Shown: positions 27,010 to 39,423 of the stretch, piece after piece
Layout of the letters: each line of letters starts with the position of its first letter
Numbering within the stretch: the stretch's first letter is position 1
Origin: Epiperipatus broadwayi
Taxonomy: Eukaryota > Onychophora > Udeonychophora > Euonychophora > Peripatidae
Assembly (NCBI GenBank): GCA_028023455.1
Contig: JAQFVV010006197.1
Span: 13,759,254 to 13,823,253 of the forward strand
Reading direction: 5' to 3'
Length of the DNA stretch: 64,000 bases
Translations under genes and position numbers: made by a program
The notes under the pieces: model-generated
What the model was told of the DNA's origin: nothing
Database searches by the model: none
Seen by the model: the letters and a program-made list of their open reading frames with translations, nothing else

Positions 27010-27630
27010 GTAATAATAACAAGTCAGATGTCACATGACTTATATATAGCTTGCACTTACAAATATGTAAAATTAAGAGTGTGCTAATAGCTCTAAACAA
27101 GCTTTTTTATTATTTATGATAAATGCTACTACAAGAGAAGACATTCAAATCATTTTTATCTTGGTTGTCCCCATCCCCAGACCGGTTTCGACCTATGGGT
27201 CTCTTCAGTGAGGAGTTGGGACATTAGATTTAAAAAACCAACTCAAGCAAAGCATTTATCTAAAAGTTAATTGTTAGAAGATCTGAAACTTTTAGACATC
27301 TACATGTCTTTAAAGTCAGCTCTCCAACTGAAAAAATCATATGGGCCTGAACTTAATTCAGATACTCCATATATTAGTAGGCTTAGCCATTTAATTTAGC
27401 CAAAGCCACAACAGCAAAATAATAATAGTAATAATAACAAGTCAGATGTCACATGACTTATATATAGCTTGCACTTACAAATATGTAAAATTAAGAGCGT
27501 GCTAATAGCTCTAAACAAGCTTTTTTTATTATTTATGATAAATGCTACTACAAGAGAAGACATTCAAATCATTTTTATCTTGGTTGTCCCCATCCCCAGA
27601 CCGGTTTTGACCTATGGGTCTCTTCAGTGA
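27010..27630 (-). mobile_element. Retrozyme-like tandem element with 11-bp TSD
   Basis: The block 27011-27216 is repeated as 27430-27634 with very few changes, offset by 419 bp, so the insertion is about 1.5 tandem units of a 419-nt noncoding monomer. Each unit carries a type I hammerhead on the minus strand. The insertion is flanked by GGAATATAATA at 26999-27009 and 27631-27641, a perfect 11-bp target-site duplication. On the minus strand the element begins inside the second ribozyme and ends with TTATTATTACTA. There is no ORF. This matches the known layout of metazoan retrozymes: noncoding tandem repeats with hammerheads, thought to make small circular RNAs copied back by another element's reverse transcriptase. 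That mode of life is inferred, not shown. Confidence 0.85.
27167..27222 (-). ncRNA. Intact type I hammerhead ribozyme
   Basis: Read on the minus strand: GUCCC, AAC, UCCUCA (5' strand of stem I), the core CUGAAGA, stem II GACC with loop CAUA and GGUC, the core GAAA, stem III CCGG, then U16.1 and C17, the cleavage site, followed by UGGGGA, UG and GGGAC (3' strand of stem I). Stem I is two helices (6 and 5 bp) around an AAC/UG internal loop. G10.1-C11.1 and A15.1-U16.1 are present. Every conserved core base is as expected. Stem III is only ACCGGU, self-complementary, which is too short to fold well alone, so a dimeric form is likely. Confidence 0.9.
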
Positions 27631-27634
27631 GGAA
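27586..27634 (-). ncRNA. Second hammerhead of the retrozyme, core-mutated
   Basis: Same sequence as the 27167-27222 ribozyme, but GAAA has become AAAA (the catalytic G12 is A). The outer stem I strand is replaced by flanking DNA after UCCUCA. It is expected to be inactive. It marks the 5' junction of the insertion on the minus strand. Confidence 0.8.
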
Positions 27635-27644
27635 TATAATAATT

Positions 27645-29655
27645 CCTGGTTTAAATTTAGATCAAGATTGTACAATATATATAGAGAGAGATTGACAGAG
27701 AAAGAATGAAAGGAAAAAATACATATGTGAAATAAATTGTGTAAGGAAAACCAAATCACAAAATTAGTAATAATTATTACTTTAATATTCCTATATATAT
27801 ATATTGTACTATTTTGATTGAGATTTAAATCTGGAATCATTATTTTTTTTTAAAAAAAAATGTTGGCTTAGTTTATTTTTCAATTGTTTTAAAAAGATCA
27901 ATAATTTAAAATATTAATAAATAAATATTAGTAATCCATCGTAATGAAAAGATAACATTTGTGAATTTTTAATTTTAATTTTTCTTAACAGATAGTTTAT
28001 TAAATTGTTTATCATAATAAAATTAATATTATATTATCATTAGAAAGATTGAATAGATTAAAATATTTATTGATATATTTGTTTATTAGTATTTTTTTAT
28101 TTTACTGCATATATTTAGCAAATAATACAGCAATTGTTATTTAGAATGTGTGTATGCATGTGTACATGCATTTTGTTTATACAATTAAGTATTTTAAAAT
28201 ATTATTTTTATTTATAATTATTTTAATAGATATTTTTTAAAAAAATTATAGAATACATTAAATAAGTAAATAAAAATTATGATGCTGATTTATTTTAGTA
28301 TTATTCTTATTTTTTTATTATTTTTAAAACTGTTTATTTATTAATAAGTGAAGAAACATTTTTATTTTTTGAGCATTGCTGCATTTCAAGAACTTTTTAT
28401 TGAGCAAAATTTAACTCTTTATAATAGAGACAACAACAATGAATTGCATTTAGATGAAATTTAGGAACAATATTGAAATCAATGATTTATATGTTTTGTC
28501 ATTAAGAAAAAGGTACATTTAAGCCACTGATTTTAAACTGAAACTCTCTTAATCTGTCTTTCAATAAGCAAAGTCACACATATACAATATTAATAGCTGG
28601 ATTTTACTATAAAAATGAATGACTAGAAAAAGAAAAAATATTTGCTCCAAAAGACTTGGTTTTTTTTAGAGATCTGGTAACATCTTAAAATAAAATCATC
28701 TCCACATACAACGCATTTCTAATGCCATAGGAATATAGGAATTCATAGAATATTTTTGGTGCTACAATGTATATTGACAATAAAATAACTGAAAGGATAT
28801 AACTTGTTAATTAGTGCTACTATTCATATAAATATGGAAATATTGTCTCAGTGTTTTACTATAGAATATTTTATTTAAAATGTGTACTTCATTCAAGTAG
28901 ATAAAAAAATTCTGTTTTGAACAATGTAATTGGAATATGAATAAACTTCAAATACAATGCTTATTTAATATATCTTTATGCTATGAAAAATACAGATATT
29001 AAACAGAGATCTTAGGTCTTAAGAATTTTAATTTTATAGTTCTTCTGCAAATATTGTTCTTTTGGTACGTATTAATAAATATTTTTTAATGGAGTTTTAG
29101 TTAAGGAATATCTGACAATTCTTGGAAAGGTTAACCAGGTCATATGTTTTCATTAAATATTTAGTTACTGTAGAATGTATGTGTTTGTCTCTAGTACATA
29201 AAATATAAACTAACCAAAAAGAAATTTTAGATTATTTTAAAACAAAATTTAAATATAGTACCTTTCTTAATGCTAATTTGGATTTTATATAAAATTTCAT
29301 AATATGTTTACTTGTTTTCATTATTTATATATATTTGAAAAGCAATAGATTTTAAATATAAGTACTTATGAATTATATTTAGGACAGTGTGTACTTCATA
29401 TGCTTTGATAATAGCATATAATTTTGTACTTAAATTAGAAAACAGGAAACAAACTAAACAGATGCAGTTAATTTTTATTTTTAAGGGTTTATTTATAAGT
29501 GCTTATGCAAATATAATATTTTATTTCTGGTTTATTAGGGTATCATTCTTTGCAACATATAAATAAATTTATACAATATATGCAAATCATACTACTGATA
29601 ATTAATTCATAATAAAATATACTAAACACAATTACTTTATTCATCTTTTTACTTA
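27645..29655. other. AT-rich noncoding DNA
   Basis: Nothing recognised. The 103-codon minus-strand frame ending near 27529 overlaps the retrozyme and is not coding. Confidence 0.55.
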
Positions 29656-29659
29656 TAAA

Positions 29660-30490
29660 TTTTACAAGCATAGTGATTTAGATTGTAATAAACTATAGAA
29701 AGTAATCATCCTTTCCTCACAAGCACCATTATACAGAGGTGTTTAATCTGCAAGCATACTTTTACCCCAAACTCAAGATACTCTTTAAGGAAATAAGAGC
29801 AGCCATCTTAATTCTCAAACTCAAATATAATTATATGAGTCAATCTTAAGTGTCTAGAAATGAGAGCATTAATTTATAAATCATTCGCTTTAAATCCATT
29901 TCTTAATTTTAATATTTTTATTAGCACTTCTGAAAAATTTTTAAATTTAGTTTGTGCCAATATTAAATGATGTTAAATTTGTAATATTTGATAAATTTTA
30001 TAAGTGCTGTGATTTAGGTTGTAATGAACTGTAGAAAGTAATAATCTTTTCTTTAAGTCTCTATCTTGTCTCTGGGATGAGAGTATCCTTGCAGATTAAA
30101 CACCTCTGTTTAACAGTGCATGTGAAGAAAGTATGATTACTTTCTATAGCTTATTACAATCTAAATCACAGTGCTTGTAAAATTTATCAAATATTACATA
30201 ATTTAACATTTTTTAATATTGGCCCAAAATAAATTTTAAAAAAAATTCAGAAGTGCTAATAAGAATATTAAAAATAAGAAATGAATTTAAATTGAATGAT
30301 TTATAAATTCATGCTTTCACTTCTAGACACTTAAGATTGACTCATATAATTACATTTGAGTTTGGGAATTAAGATATCTGCTCATTTTCCTTAAAGTCTC
30401 TATCTTGGGTCTGGGACAAGAGTATTTATGCAGATTGGACACCTCTGTTTAATAGTGCTTATGAGGAAAGCATGATTACTTTCTATAGTT
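29660..30490. repeat. Palindromic repeat, about 400 bp per arm
   Basis: The arm 29690-30085 is found in reverse complement at 30095-30490, centred near 30090. Diagnostic pairs are AAACTATAGAAAGTAATCAT (left) with its complement (30471-30490), and AGTCAATCTTAAGTGTCTAG with its complement near 30330. Each arm contains the block GTGATTTAGATTGTAAT plus TAGAAAGTAAT twice, so the unit is itself duplicated. The arms differ by perhaps 10%. There is no ORF and no hammerhead core. It is probably a foldback-type or head-to-head inserted repeat. Confidence 0.75.
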
Positions 30491-31152
30491 TCTTATATTA
30501 TTAAATTTTTATTTTTAATTAAAATTGGATCTTGTGATTACTCATAATCTATTAATTACATTATTCTTTAATATCAAATTAAAAAGTCTCTACATATTTT
30601 AATAATTTATTGTATTAATTTAGTATTTTCTTATTTACATTTTATTGATTATAATGAATGAATAATTATTAAAAGTTAAACCAATGTCTTATCAAACACT
30701 AATTGGTTAAATTCATTTATTTATTTTCATTTAAACTGATATAAATGGGCAATCATGTTACATGTATTTTATGAATTTATTTGTTTAATCATTAGTTTAT
30801 AGATATTTTATGCGAGTTCAATTTGATATTCCAAGTGATGTTGAGAAAATCATTTATTTTATTATATATATATATTTGAATTTATTTATTTATTATATGT
30901 AATATCAAAAGAACTTTTCAGTTCATATAAATAGTCTATATGTGTAATTATATAAAATTATAAATTATTAGCTTATAATAATGAAGTAATTCAAATGAAA
31001 GTGGTATGATGTCATGTTGATAATAAAATCACTATATTATATGAAAGTAATATAATTTTCTTCTTCTCCTTTTTCCTATGTATTGATTTCTACTTTAACA
31101 TATCATACCATTTTTAACTTTCTTAAACACTTTATCAATACTATTTATTTAT

Positions 31153-31202
31153 ATCAAAACTAACAGTTTCGACTATCTTGCAGTCATCATCAGAGCTACA
31201 AT
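31153..31202 (-). ncRNA. Hammerhead-like ribozyme, ACNGU stem III type
   Basis: The minus strand has CUGAUGA, one extra U, stem II GACU with a 7-nt loop and AGUC, intact GAAA, then CUG and UU before AGUUUUGAU. The latter pairs with the upstream AUUGUAGCU at eight of nine positions (with wobbles) as stem I. A15.1-U16.1 is present and H17 would be U. Stem III is ACUGU, self-complementary around a central U-U. The unpaired U before stem II is unusual, so activity is uncertain. Confidence 0.6.
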
Positions 31203-31482
31203 ATTCAAATATATAATTACTGTACATAATTAATACACATATTCATATATATAATTAAATACACAAAATAAAACAAAAATAAAATCCACATTTTAACCTG
31301 ACCATTATAAACAATCATTTCCTATTTAATTACTTTAAATAATTCTATTCACATTTATTTTATATCACTTTATTTTATTTTTTAAAAATATATTTTATTT
31401 TTGTTTTACTTTGTGTATTTAATTATGTATATGAATATGTGTATAACTGTATTAATTATATATTTGAATATTCAATTTTTTA
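31200..31482. repeat. Inverted repeat beside the 31153 hammerhead
   Basis: The segment 31201-31290 (ATATTCAAATATATAATTA, then TACACATATTCATATA) recurs in reverse complement at about 31390-31482, leaving about 100 bp between. Only the left arm continues into the hammerhead, so the right arm is truncated. Confidence 0.55.
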
Positions 31483-31734
31483 CATATGAAATATTTCTCA
31501 TAAGCCAATTTATTCATTTTTAAATGTAAAGAAAAATTTAAGCTTCACGAAAAATCATTATCCATAAAAATTTAAATTAATCCCATTGTTTCCAACTTGT
31601 GATATTAAATAGAAATGCTATTTCAGTCTGTTGATAGAAATATACCTCCAGAAGATATCACCCTATTAATGATATTGTTTAAAATTTTTATGATTTATTT
31701 ACATTTTGATATTTATAAATCGATTAATTGATTG

Positions 31735-32870
31735 TCCATCAAAATTTATTCATACTATGTAGCTTCTACATAATGGAATCAAAGGAAGTGTTATTACTAT
31801 AGGTGAAAAATTCGAGGCATTTGAAATGAAAACTGGCGTCAAACAAATAAATGTACTCGATCCAACTTTAATTTCAATTTTTATGACAGTGGTTTTTGGA
31901 ATTGTTTATAGGGGACTCAATCAGACAGGGATCAAGATATGGATCAAGATATGATACAGGTTTGATAATGGAATTTTTACTTTGAATCGATTAAAAACAA
32001 AACAAGAACTTAATCTTTTTGTATTCTGAATTTATAGTATGCTGATGATTGTGCTATTTTTGGCAGTTCAAAAGACGATTTATAGAAATGCAATTTGTAA
32101 AGATCTTGTTTTATTAATTAATGTTTAAAAAACTCAAATTGTTTATCAACCAGTGATAGAATAAAAATCCTCAGAAACTTTAAGCTTGTATGGTTATCAA
32201 CTTGAAAATGTAAACCAGTTTAAATATCTTGGTAGTTTTGTAAGTGGAAGAGTAGACTTAGATATTGAGATTCAACACAGACTGTAATGTGCTGCTTTTA
32301 ATAAGTTAAAAGATAGAGTATTTCATCATAGGGAAATACCCACTGCACTTAAGTTAGCTATATATAAAGCTGTTGTTTTACGTAATTTATTATGTGGATA
32401 TGAAACTTGTATGCACTATCAATGCAATATAAAGGCATTAGAAAAGTTTAATTTAAGGACACTCTATAAAATTTAAAAAATATAATGGCAAGATTGTAAA
32501 ACCAATTATATGCTATTCAGCATGCAAGATGTGATATTATTGAATCCACTATTATAAAATCACACCTTTATTGGATTGGACATATAAAACAATTGAACTT
32601 TGGAAGACTTCCTAAAAGAGTATTTTACGGCAAATTTGAACATAGATTTCATAGGAGAGGTAGACTCCATTTAGTGCAATGTCAATTGTTTCCATTTGGA
32701 AGGTGTGGCAGATAATAGCATACATTGGAGAGCTACATTTAAACATGATATTGAAGTATTTCAGATAAAAAAGTTTACTGCTGAGGAAACTAAAAGACAA
32801 CTTTATAAAATAACAAATAAACAGAAAATTGAACCAGCATGTTCTATATATGAACATATTTTTGGTTCAC
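31735..32870 (+). pseudogene. Decayed RTE-like non-LTR retrotransposon reverse transcriptase
   Basis: Conceptual translation with several stops gives, in order: GEKFEAFEMKTGVKQ (31802-31847; RT motif with TGVRQG-like core), YADDCAIFGSSKDDL (about 32038; the YxDD catalytic motif), LENVNQFKYLGSFVSG (about 32208), ALKLAIYKAVVLRNLLCGYE, KALEKFNLRTLYKI, and a C-terminal region near 32700-32860. This order and wording match the C-terminal half of the RT ORF of RTE-like LINEs common in invertebrates. The endonuclease and N-terminal RT were not seen, so the copy is 5' truncated. Stops and frameshifts make it inactive. The clade assignment is by resemblance only. Confidence 0.8.
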
Positions 32871-32879
32871 AGATTAATT

Positions 32880-35400
32880 TATATAGTCACCACAAAAACT
32901 CATTTTTAGAGATTTTTTTCTCTCACCCTTTTTTTTTTGAGTTGGAATGGCCATACTCTTTTTTGCTTGCCTGTTTATTTTATTTATAAGTTGATTGGAT
33001 ACTTTATTTTGCCATTCTTTTTGTGTGCTCAATATAATTATGGATTCATACATTTGAAAGGATAATAAATGAAACATTCAAGCATGTTTTATAAAATTAT
33101 ATCATTAAAAAGAAAAAAAGAAGCATCTTTTTTTATTTTAAAGTGCTTAAATTTAACATTGTATCAAATGTAAACATGATCATCAATTGTATTATAGTTT
33201 CATAGAATATCCCATCTTTGTTTTTCTTTAGCCAAATTATGTTAATAATTTCAACAAATTATCTTTGATAATATATATATATATATTAAATTTGCTGTAA
33301 AAAAAATCTACAAATTTAAAAAAATAGACACCATAACAATCAAACTCTGTAAACTGTATATAAAATTGCGCGCTCCTAAACAGGATGCAATGCTATCTAC
33401 TATGGTGAATCATGCACATGCCTCTCTACAAGGATTTCTCAACACAAGTATATCTACAAATGAGCCACAAATAATCCTGAACATAAGTCTATCTTCTTCA
33501 ATCACCAAAATGTAATGAGCCATACATTTGAGCCCAAAGCTGCAAATATCACATGCATTGAGTGAAATGACTTCAAGCAGAAAATTAAAGAGGCATGGCA
33601 TAATAGGAAGAATCCTCCCCCCCCATCAAAGAAATGGGAAATATGATTTACATATATTTAAATTTACTGCCTACATATTATGCATATTTCAATGCTATAA
33701 TTAAGAGACATACTTCACCCTCAAAAGTGCTAAACTTCAATAAATATGCATTCATTAATAGCCTTTCTTAACTTAGCACTTAAAAGTGCAGATATTTATA
33801 AATTACAGTGGTATAAGAAAAGTTAATTACATTTTAAATATTTACATCATTTTTTTTTTTTTTTTTGAATTTACGTTATCCAACATTCTATTAAAAGTCT
33901 GCTACTATTTTTCAATGGTTTAACTATCTTTATTTCACACATTCTTGTGCTTAAGATTAAGGTAAGATTTGTAAAATAATTTTATCAACCACAATTTCAA
34001 TGGAATATTTTGCCATTCTTTGGGATTTATTGATAATTAAAATCTTTAATCAAATTTTTACATTTCCCTCAAAATAAGTAATTTTTAAAAATTATATATA
34101 GACTAAGAAACGATCTTTGGATTGCCAAGTCATTGAGCATTTGTTGATAAATTAACTATATTTATGATATGAGTTGTAGTTGAAAATCAATTCTCTGACT
34201 GTAAAAACAAAGTATACAGTTGTATTAGAATGCAACTTTTACAATTAGAAAAGATATCATATTTCTATAATCAATGATTTGATTGTTACACTTTTTGTAT
34301 ATAATATTAATTTTATGAAATATTAAATTCATCAGTCTTAATTTTGTATGAGCATACAACACAAGTTACAATTGGGCATGAGTTAGAGTTGCCTTCGATA
34401 ATCTTTTTATGTATTCTGCAGGGATTTTATACAATTTTTATTTTCTTATCATGACAACAGAATTATATGAGTTATGAGACTAATGTGTGTTTTCATAACT
34501 TGGTATTCTGGAATCAAGAAATAATATTTTTAAGATTAAGGGAGGTGCAAGTATTCAAATGTGAAATCCATTGCAGTATGATTGGGTAACTCAAGCACAC
34601 ACACACATATATATATATATTACGGAGATATAATTATTAGAATTTCTATAAGGTCTACCTCTATAGTACCACAAAGTTCTATAATTTTTTTGTCCTTTAG
34701 TGATTTCATGCTGGCTTTTTCAATGGAAGGACCATAAATTAACGACAGTAGAAACCTCTAGCAGAATTATTCTGTTTGAAATGTTTTTATGCTTATTACA
34801 ATAACATTTTAATATCACTTAAAGCAATATTCAGAAATTATCAAAATGTTTGGCCTTTCATTTTCAGGAAAAAAAAAGACGGGTTCTTTGAAAAGTCTTA
34901 TAACCATGAAAGTATCTTAATTATTCAGCAGGTCATATGAAGTTTAAAAAATAATGAAATAAAAGCAATAATTTTTTTCAGTTGATCAGATTGAAATTTC
35001 AGTGGCACTATTATGTGAAAAAAATTTGCTATGGTATTATCTTAAAATGTAGATGCAAAATAAAAGGTAAACGTTAAGGTCTTTATATACAAACTTATGC
35101 AGTAGCAAATAAACTAAGCTTTCATATATTTATAAATGTCCAGGTTTGTGATTTTGTAAATACTGTAAATTGTCATCAATGGTTTATTTATAAAATTTTG
35201 AAATTGTTGTACGGGATAGTTTTGACATATGCCTAACTAAAAGGTGCAATGCTACAATCAATAAAACAATTAATTCCCCCCCCCCCCGATGTATAATCGA
35301 GAATCACTTTAATCACTTTGCTATTGTAGATTACATTTTTGTTATTTATTTCATATATATATATTTGAAATATAAACATAATTCGTATACTTGGAGTTTA
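32880..35400. other. AT-rich noncoding DNA
   Basis: No gene recognised. A 63-codon minus-strand frame (33410-33601) is less AT-biased and Cys-rich but has no motif I can name. Runs of C (33617-33624, 35277-35287) and a CA/TA microsatellite near 34596-34620 are present. Confidence 0.5.
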
Positions 35401-35500
35401 AATGTAATATAGGGAATTTGAACACAGACTTTTAAGCTTCCTTCAGCTATCCACTCTATTTCATACAACCGATACACACGACCACACACATATGAAAAAA

Positions 35501-35551
35501 ATAAATGATTTCCAACATCGTATTTCGTGTTGAACCAGCACTCATCAGTTT
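35501..35551 (-). ncRNA. Hammerhead ribozyme remnant (left copy of pair)
   Basis: The minus strand keeps CUGAUGAG and GAAA. Stem II has one C-A mismatch (GUGCU with AACAC). Stem III is altered (AUACGAUG), leaving G at the cleavage position, so it is likely inactive. Confidence 0.65.
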
Positions 35552-35649
35552 GTCCAGATAGTGTAGTAGATTAAAGCCTATCCATTAAATTTTGAAGATT
35601 TACTATCTTAATATAAACCGAGCACTGATTATATATGTGTGTAGGAGAT

Positions 35650-35713
35650 GATGATCTGGACCAACTGATGAATTCTGGTTCAGCACGAAATACGTATATT
35701 AAAAATCATTTAT
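35650..35713 (+). ncRNA. Hammerhead ribozyme remnant (right copy of pair)
   Basis: CUGAUGA and GAAA are present, followed by the full self-complementary AUACGUAU and A17. Stem II is damaged on its 5' side (AUUCUG instead of GUGCUG) and stem I pairs weakly (CCAA against UUAA). Confidence 0.65.
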
Positions 35714-35819
35714 CTTTCTCACATGTGTGTGGTCATGTGCATCGGTTGTATGAGATAGAGGGATAGCCGAAGGTCTGTGGTCAAATCTCCTATATTACAT
35801 ATAAACAAATATTGTAGCT

Positions 35820-38800
35820 GAAAATTTTTACTTCAATTATATTTTTTAATATTTGTTTCCGAAATTGACAACAAAGTATATATTTTAAGCAATTTATAAT
35901 TTAAAAAAGAAAACTAGTCTAAATATTTTTTTTTTTTTTTTGTTTTGTATCTTGGCCGCTGATTCAGTTCTTCTATTTTAGAAAAGTTCATTCTATTTCT
36001 ACGCTAAGTCTGACCTCATTTCTTCTGTTGATTGTAGAATTAGATTAATTGACAAAAAAATAGTGTTGTATTAGATAAAAAGAAAAATGCAGTTAATTAG
36101 ATGTTGCGTAGAAGATTAATTATGTTAACCGGAGTTTACTCAGTAAATGCATGTAAGAATTATTTTTCATTAATGAATGAGCTAATATGCATGTAATTAG
36201 TTTACGCATGGCAAATGGAATACTTTTGAAAGAAACACAAACATATTCTATAGTTCAATATAATAATTTCTTTGCCATATTAAAATTAACTGAGATATAT
36301 ATATACGACAATGTGTTTTTATTTTCTCTATATATATTTTCTCCTATGTGCCAATCTATGCATTTAAATATGTTTAAATCCTGGTCTGAACATCTTTACA
36401 TAGGAGTGGAGTATGCGTCTCCCCTCTTAAGTGGTAAAGTTTGCATCATATTACAATCGATATTTTTTGTTTTTACAATCTGCACGTTGACATTATCTGA
36501 TATTCCTAGATTAAGTTGGTTATACACAACATTAATTTATTTAAAGTAACATAATTAAAATGAGATTTAAAAATGTAAACTTCTTAAAATTTTGAAATGA
36601 CAGATTTGTAAGTGTATATATTGATATATTTATTTTTATAAAACAGTATTGTGAACAAATTTTTATGTGCGATATAAAATATATATTTTATAAATAATTA
36701 AAATAAGAACAATATGTCATTAAAATAGTTAAGAAGATTGGGAACCAGTCGAAATATTGAAGACAAATAATTAAAAGATTTTGAAAATAATATAGTGTAA
36801 AATCTGATTTTTAAAAACAACATAATTTTACTAACACGCATATATAATTCTCCCCCTTCCTCCCTCAATTTGCAACTATTTTTTTTTCTGTTATATTCAA
36901 ACTGAAAATGGAAATTGTTTGATCTACGTTTAGCGATTGTTTTTCGTTGCAATTAATGCAAAAATTACTTTTATTGATAATACTTATAAAATTAGTTGCT
37001 CAATTGAACACACAGCTGGGAGATTCAGCATAATTTATTATAGTCAATTGACCAAATATATATTATATCGAAATTCAACTGAAATTCCGTGTATGAGCGA
37101 TTGGTTAAGCAGGTCTTCTTTTTTTTTTTTTGGCAAATAGCTAATGATGATATGTGATATCTATAAAACTTATCAGAAGTATATTTTCTTATTCTTCTCT
37201 ATCACTTTCTTTGCATATCTTCATATATGCTAATAACGAAGAAAGAAGTGTTATAAGCAATATATATAAATCTATAAAACTTCCAAATAAATTTTCAAAA
37301 AGATCAGTGAGAACTTTTATTACTCTTCTTAAAAACTTTGTAAAGAAAATTTTTCTGATTTGAAACAAGTTTCAACAATTATATGGTGGGTATGGTATAT
37401 TTAAACAAAAACAAACAATGTACGCATATATATGGCTTTAGACACGCTAAAATAGAAAAAGAGAACTAACTTAGAATTAATGAATATAACATTTTTAAAA
37501 AAAGTAAGTTTATTTATTCCTATTTGGTTCAAAGGCAGGAGGAGCTAAAAGGCACCAAGGAAAGTAGGCAAATAGTGAAATAAAGATTTGGTTTGTTGAC
37601 ACAGTTTATGTAGAATGAGAAAGAAGATCAGAATAAATTGTATTGAAAAATGGAAGAAATTTAAGAATAAAAGAAAGAGGAAGAAATTTTGCAAATTTTA
37701 AATCTAGGTTTGTATTATGAAATTGGGGAATTCGAAAACATAAATATTGGAACTGTCAAAAAGTTATTATGAAAATTGAGTGGAAGGGGGGGGGGGGAAG
37801 AAATAAACCAAGGCTAGAAAAAATATTTGAGAAATAAGGATGGGTTTCTTGTGGTAAAGATTTTAGATGGAAGGAATATATAACTTGTCTAATAGGGTTT
37901 CTGGCCATATAGCTTACATGCAAAAACTTCTGTCTTGGTTTAAGATGAAACCTTTTATACCATATCACATCTTTATATTTCTTTAATATGCATATTGCAT
38001 TAAAATTGCAAAAATTATATAAAATTATTTAAAATACTGTTAAAGTTTCAAATAGGAGGGATGTAAGGATTTCATTTTAAATTATTAAGTCTATATTTTA
38101 TTTGTATAATAAAGAAGTTATTTAAATCTTTTCAAAATTTGATTTTTTTTATTTAAAATTTTTATTTTCCTGAAAAAATGTGCTACAATATAACATATAT
38201 ATTTCCATATCTTTTATAACTTTAATGCATTCTAACAAAATTCAATTTCACTGAGAGTTTAAAATTATGGGTGATCTCTTACTTGGAATTAAAAAATTTT
38301 TTCATAAAATTAATGGCTTTCATTATTGTGTATTTTTCATTATTTATTAGTTTTTTGCCAAAAATCTAGATTTTTGATTTAATTGTAGAATATTTGTCTT
38401 TTTTAGTGCATACAAATTCTACTTTTTAGGTCTTCTATTTATTTATTTTTTCTTTTTCAAATATTTCCATCTGTCTGAGCATATGCTAATTTTGTTACTT
38501 TGAAGTCTAATTAAAATTATTGATTTCATTTCTCAAAGCCCTTTGATCTCTAGATATCATTTTAATTGTTTTATCATTCTCAAATGTTTTCAATAATGTA
38601 TATTTTAATTATACTTAAAAATCAAAAATATGATGTTGTTTTTGAAATAAAATAGTGTCTAATATTATTATAAATTTAAACTATATTGAGATCATATCTA
38701 ATTCAAATTATTTCATTCTTTTTTCTTTCAATATACCATGTATAAATTCCATTCCTTTATTTTAAACATCTCAACTGCTCACATCTCATTCATTCAATCA

Positions 38801-39420
38801 GTTCAAATTATAACCATGTTTAAAAATATTGTCCATTTGCTTTTTTCCTTCATTTGATTCAACTTAACCATCTGTGACATTTATGCTAAGCACCATGCAT
38901 TCTTCCTTTTTTTTTCAATTATTCTTTAAATGGAAGTCATTCTGGAATATTTTTTGAAGTTGTTCACTTGTGTTTAATATATAGCAAATATGGTACAAGA
39001 CATTTTTGGGATTCTACTATAAACACTTCATAATTATTTTTGCGATAAATCTATATGTCATATTCATTATTATATTTATTGTTACTTTTGTGATGAATAG
39101 AATATGAATATTAAATTTATTTTAAAGTATTATAACTGATCCATCCTTTTTATTTTAATCTTTATTAGAATTATATTTGAATAATAAACAAATAAAATAC
39201 AATATTAAATAAATTTCTTATAAGTTTGGGTAAGCATTTTATCTAATCAATGCTTGAATTGTTTTACATAATTTAATATAATTTTTGTGCTTAATAGGAA
39301 TTAAGCAAAAATCCTTTTTTTTTGTTAAGGACCTTTTTTGTAAGTTTGTGTCCCCCATTTTTTCTAGATGATAGTGCCTGGGTTTTCTCCCGTCAAAAAA
39401 GACATCCTTTGCTTGAATAG
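35820..39420. other. AT-rich noncoding DNA
   Basis: No gene recognised. The longest frame (36187-36549, 120 codons, plus) has Ile/Tyr/Phe-rich composition without a motif and is treated as chance. A G run of 13 lies near 37786-37798. Confidence 0.5.
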
Positions 39421-39423
39421 TTC

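Larger units (their letters stand above)
35405..35815. mobile_element. Head-to-head pair of hammerhead elements
   Basis: Two copies of the AUACGUAU-type hammerhead element face away from each other. The left copy is on the minus strand (35405-35551), the right on the plus strand (35600-35815). Each runs from the ribozyme through a block resembling ATTTATCTTT, CACATGTGTGTGGTC, TGTATGAGATAGAG, then GTCTGTG-TTCAAATYYCCTATATTACAT. The centre holds the sequence that lies upstream of the ribozyme in other copies (AAAGCCTATCCATTAAATTT). The layout equals the 53594-54319 element but lacks most of its central spacer. No certain target-site duplication was found. Confidence 0.75.

Noticed and set aside
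36187-36549. 120-codon plus-strand frame
   Set aside because: It is long for chance but has low-complexity hydrophobic composition, no motif, and no supporting context such as splice sites or a signal I could defend.
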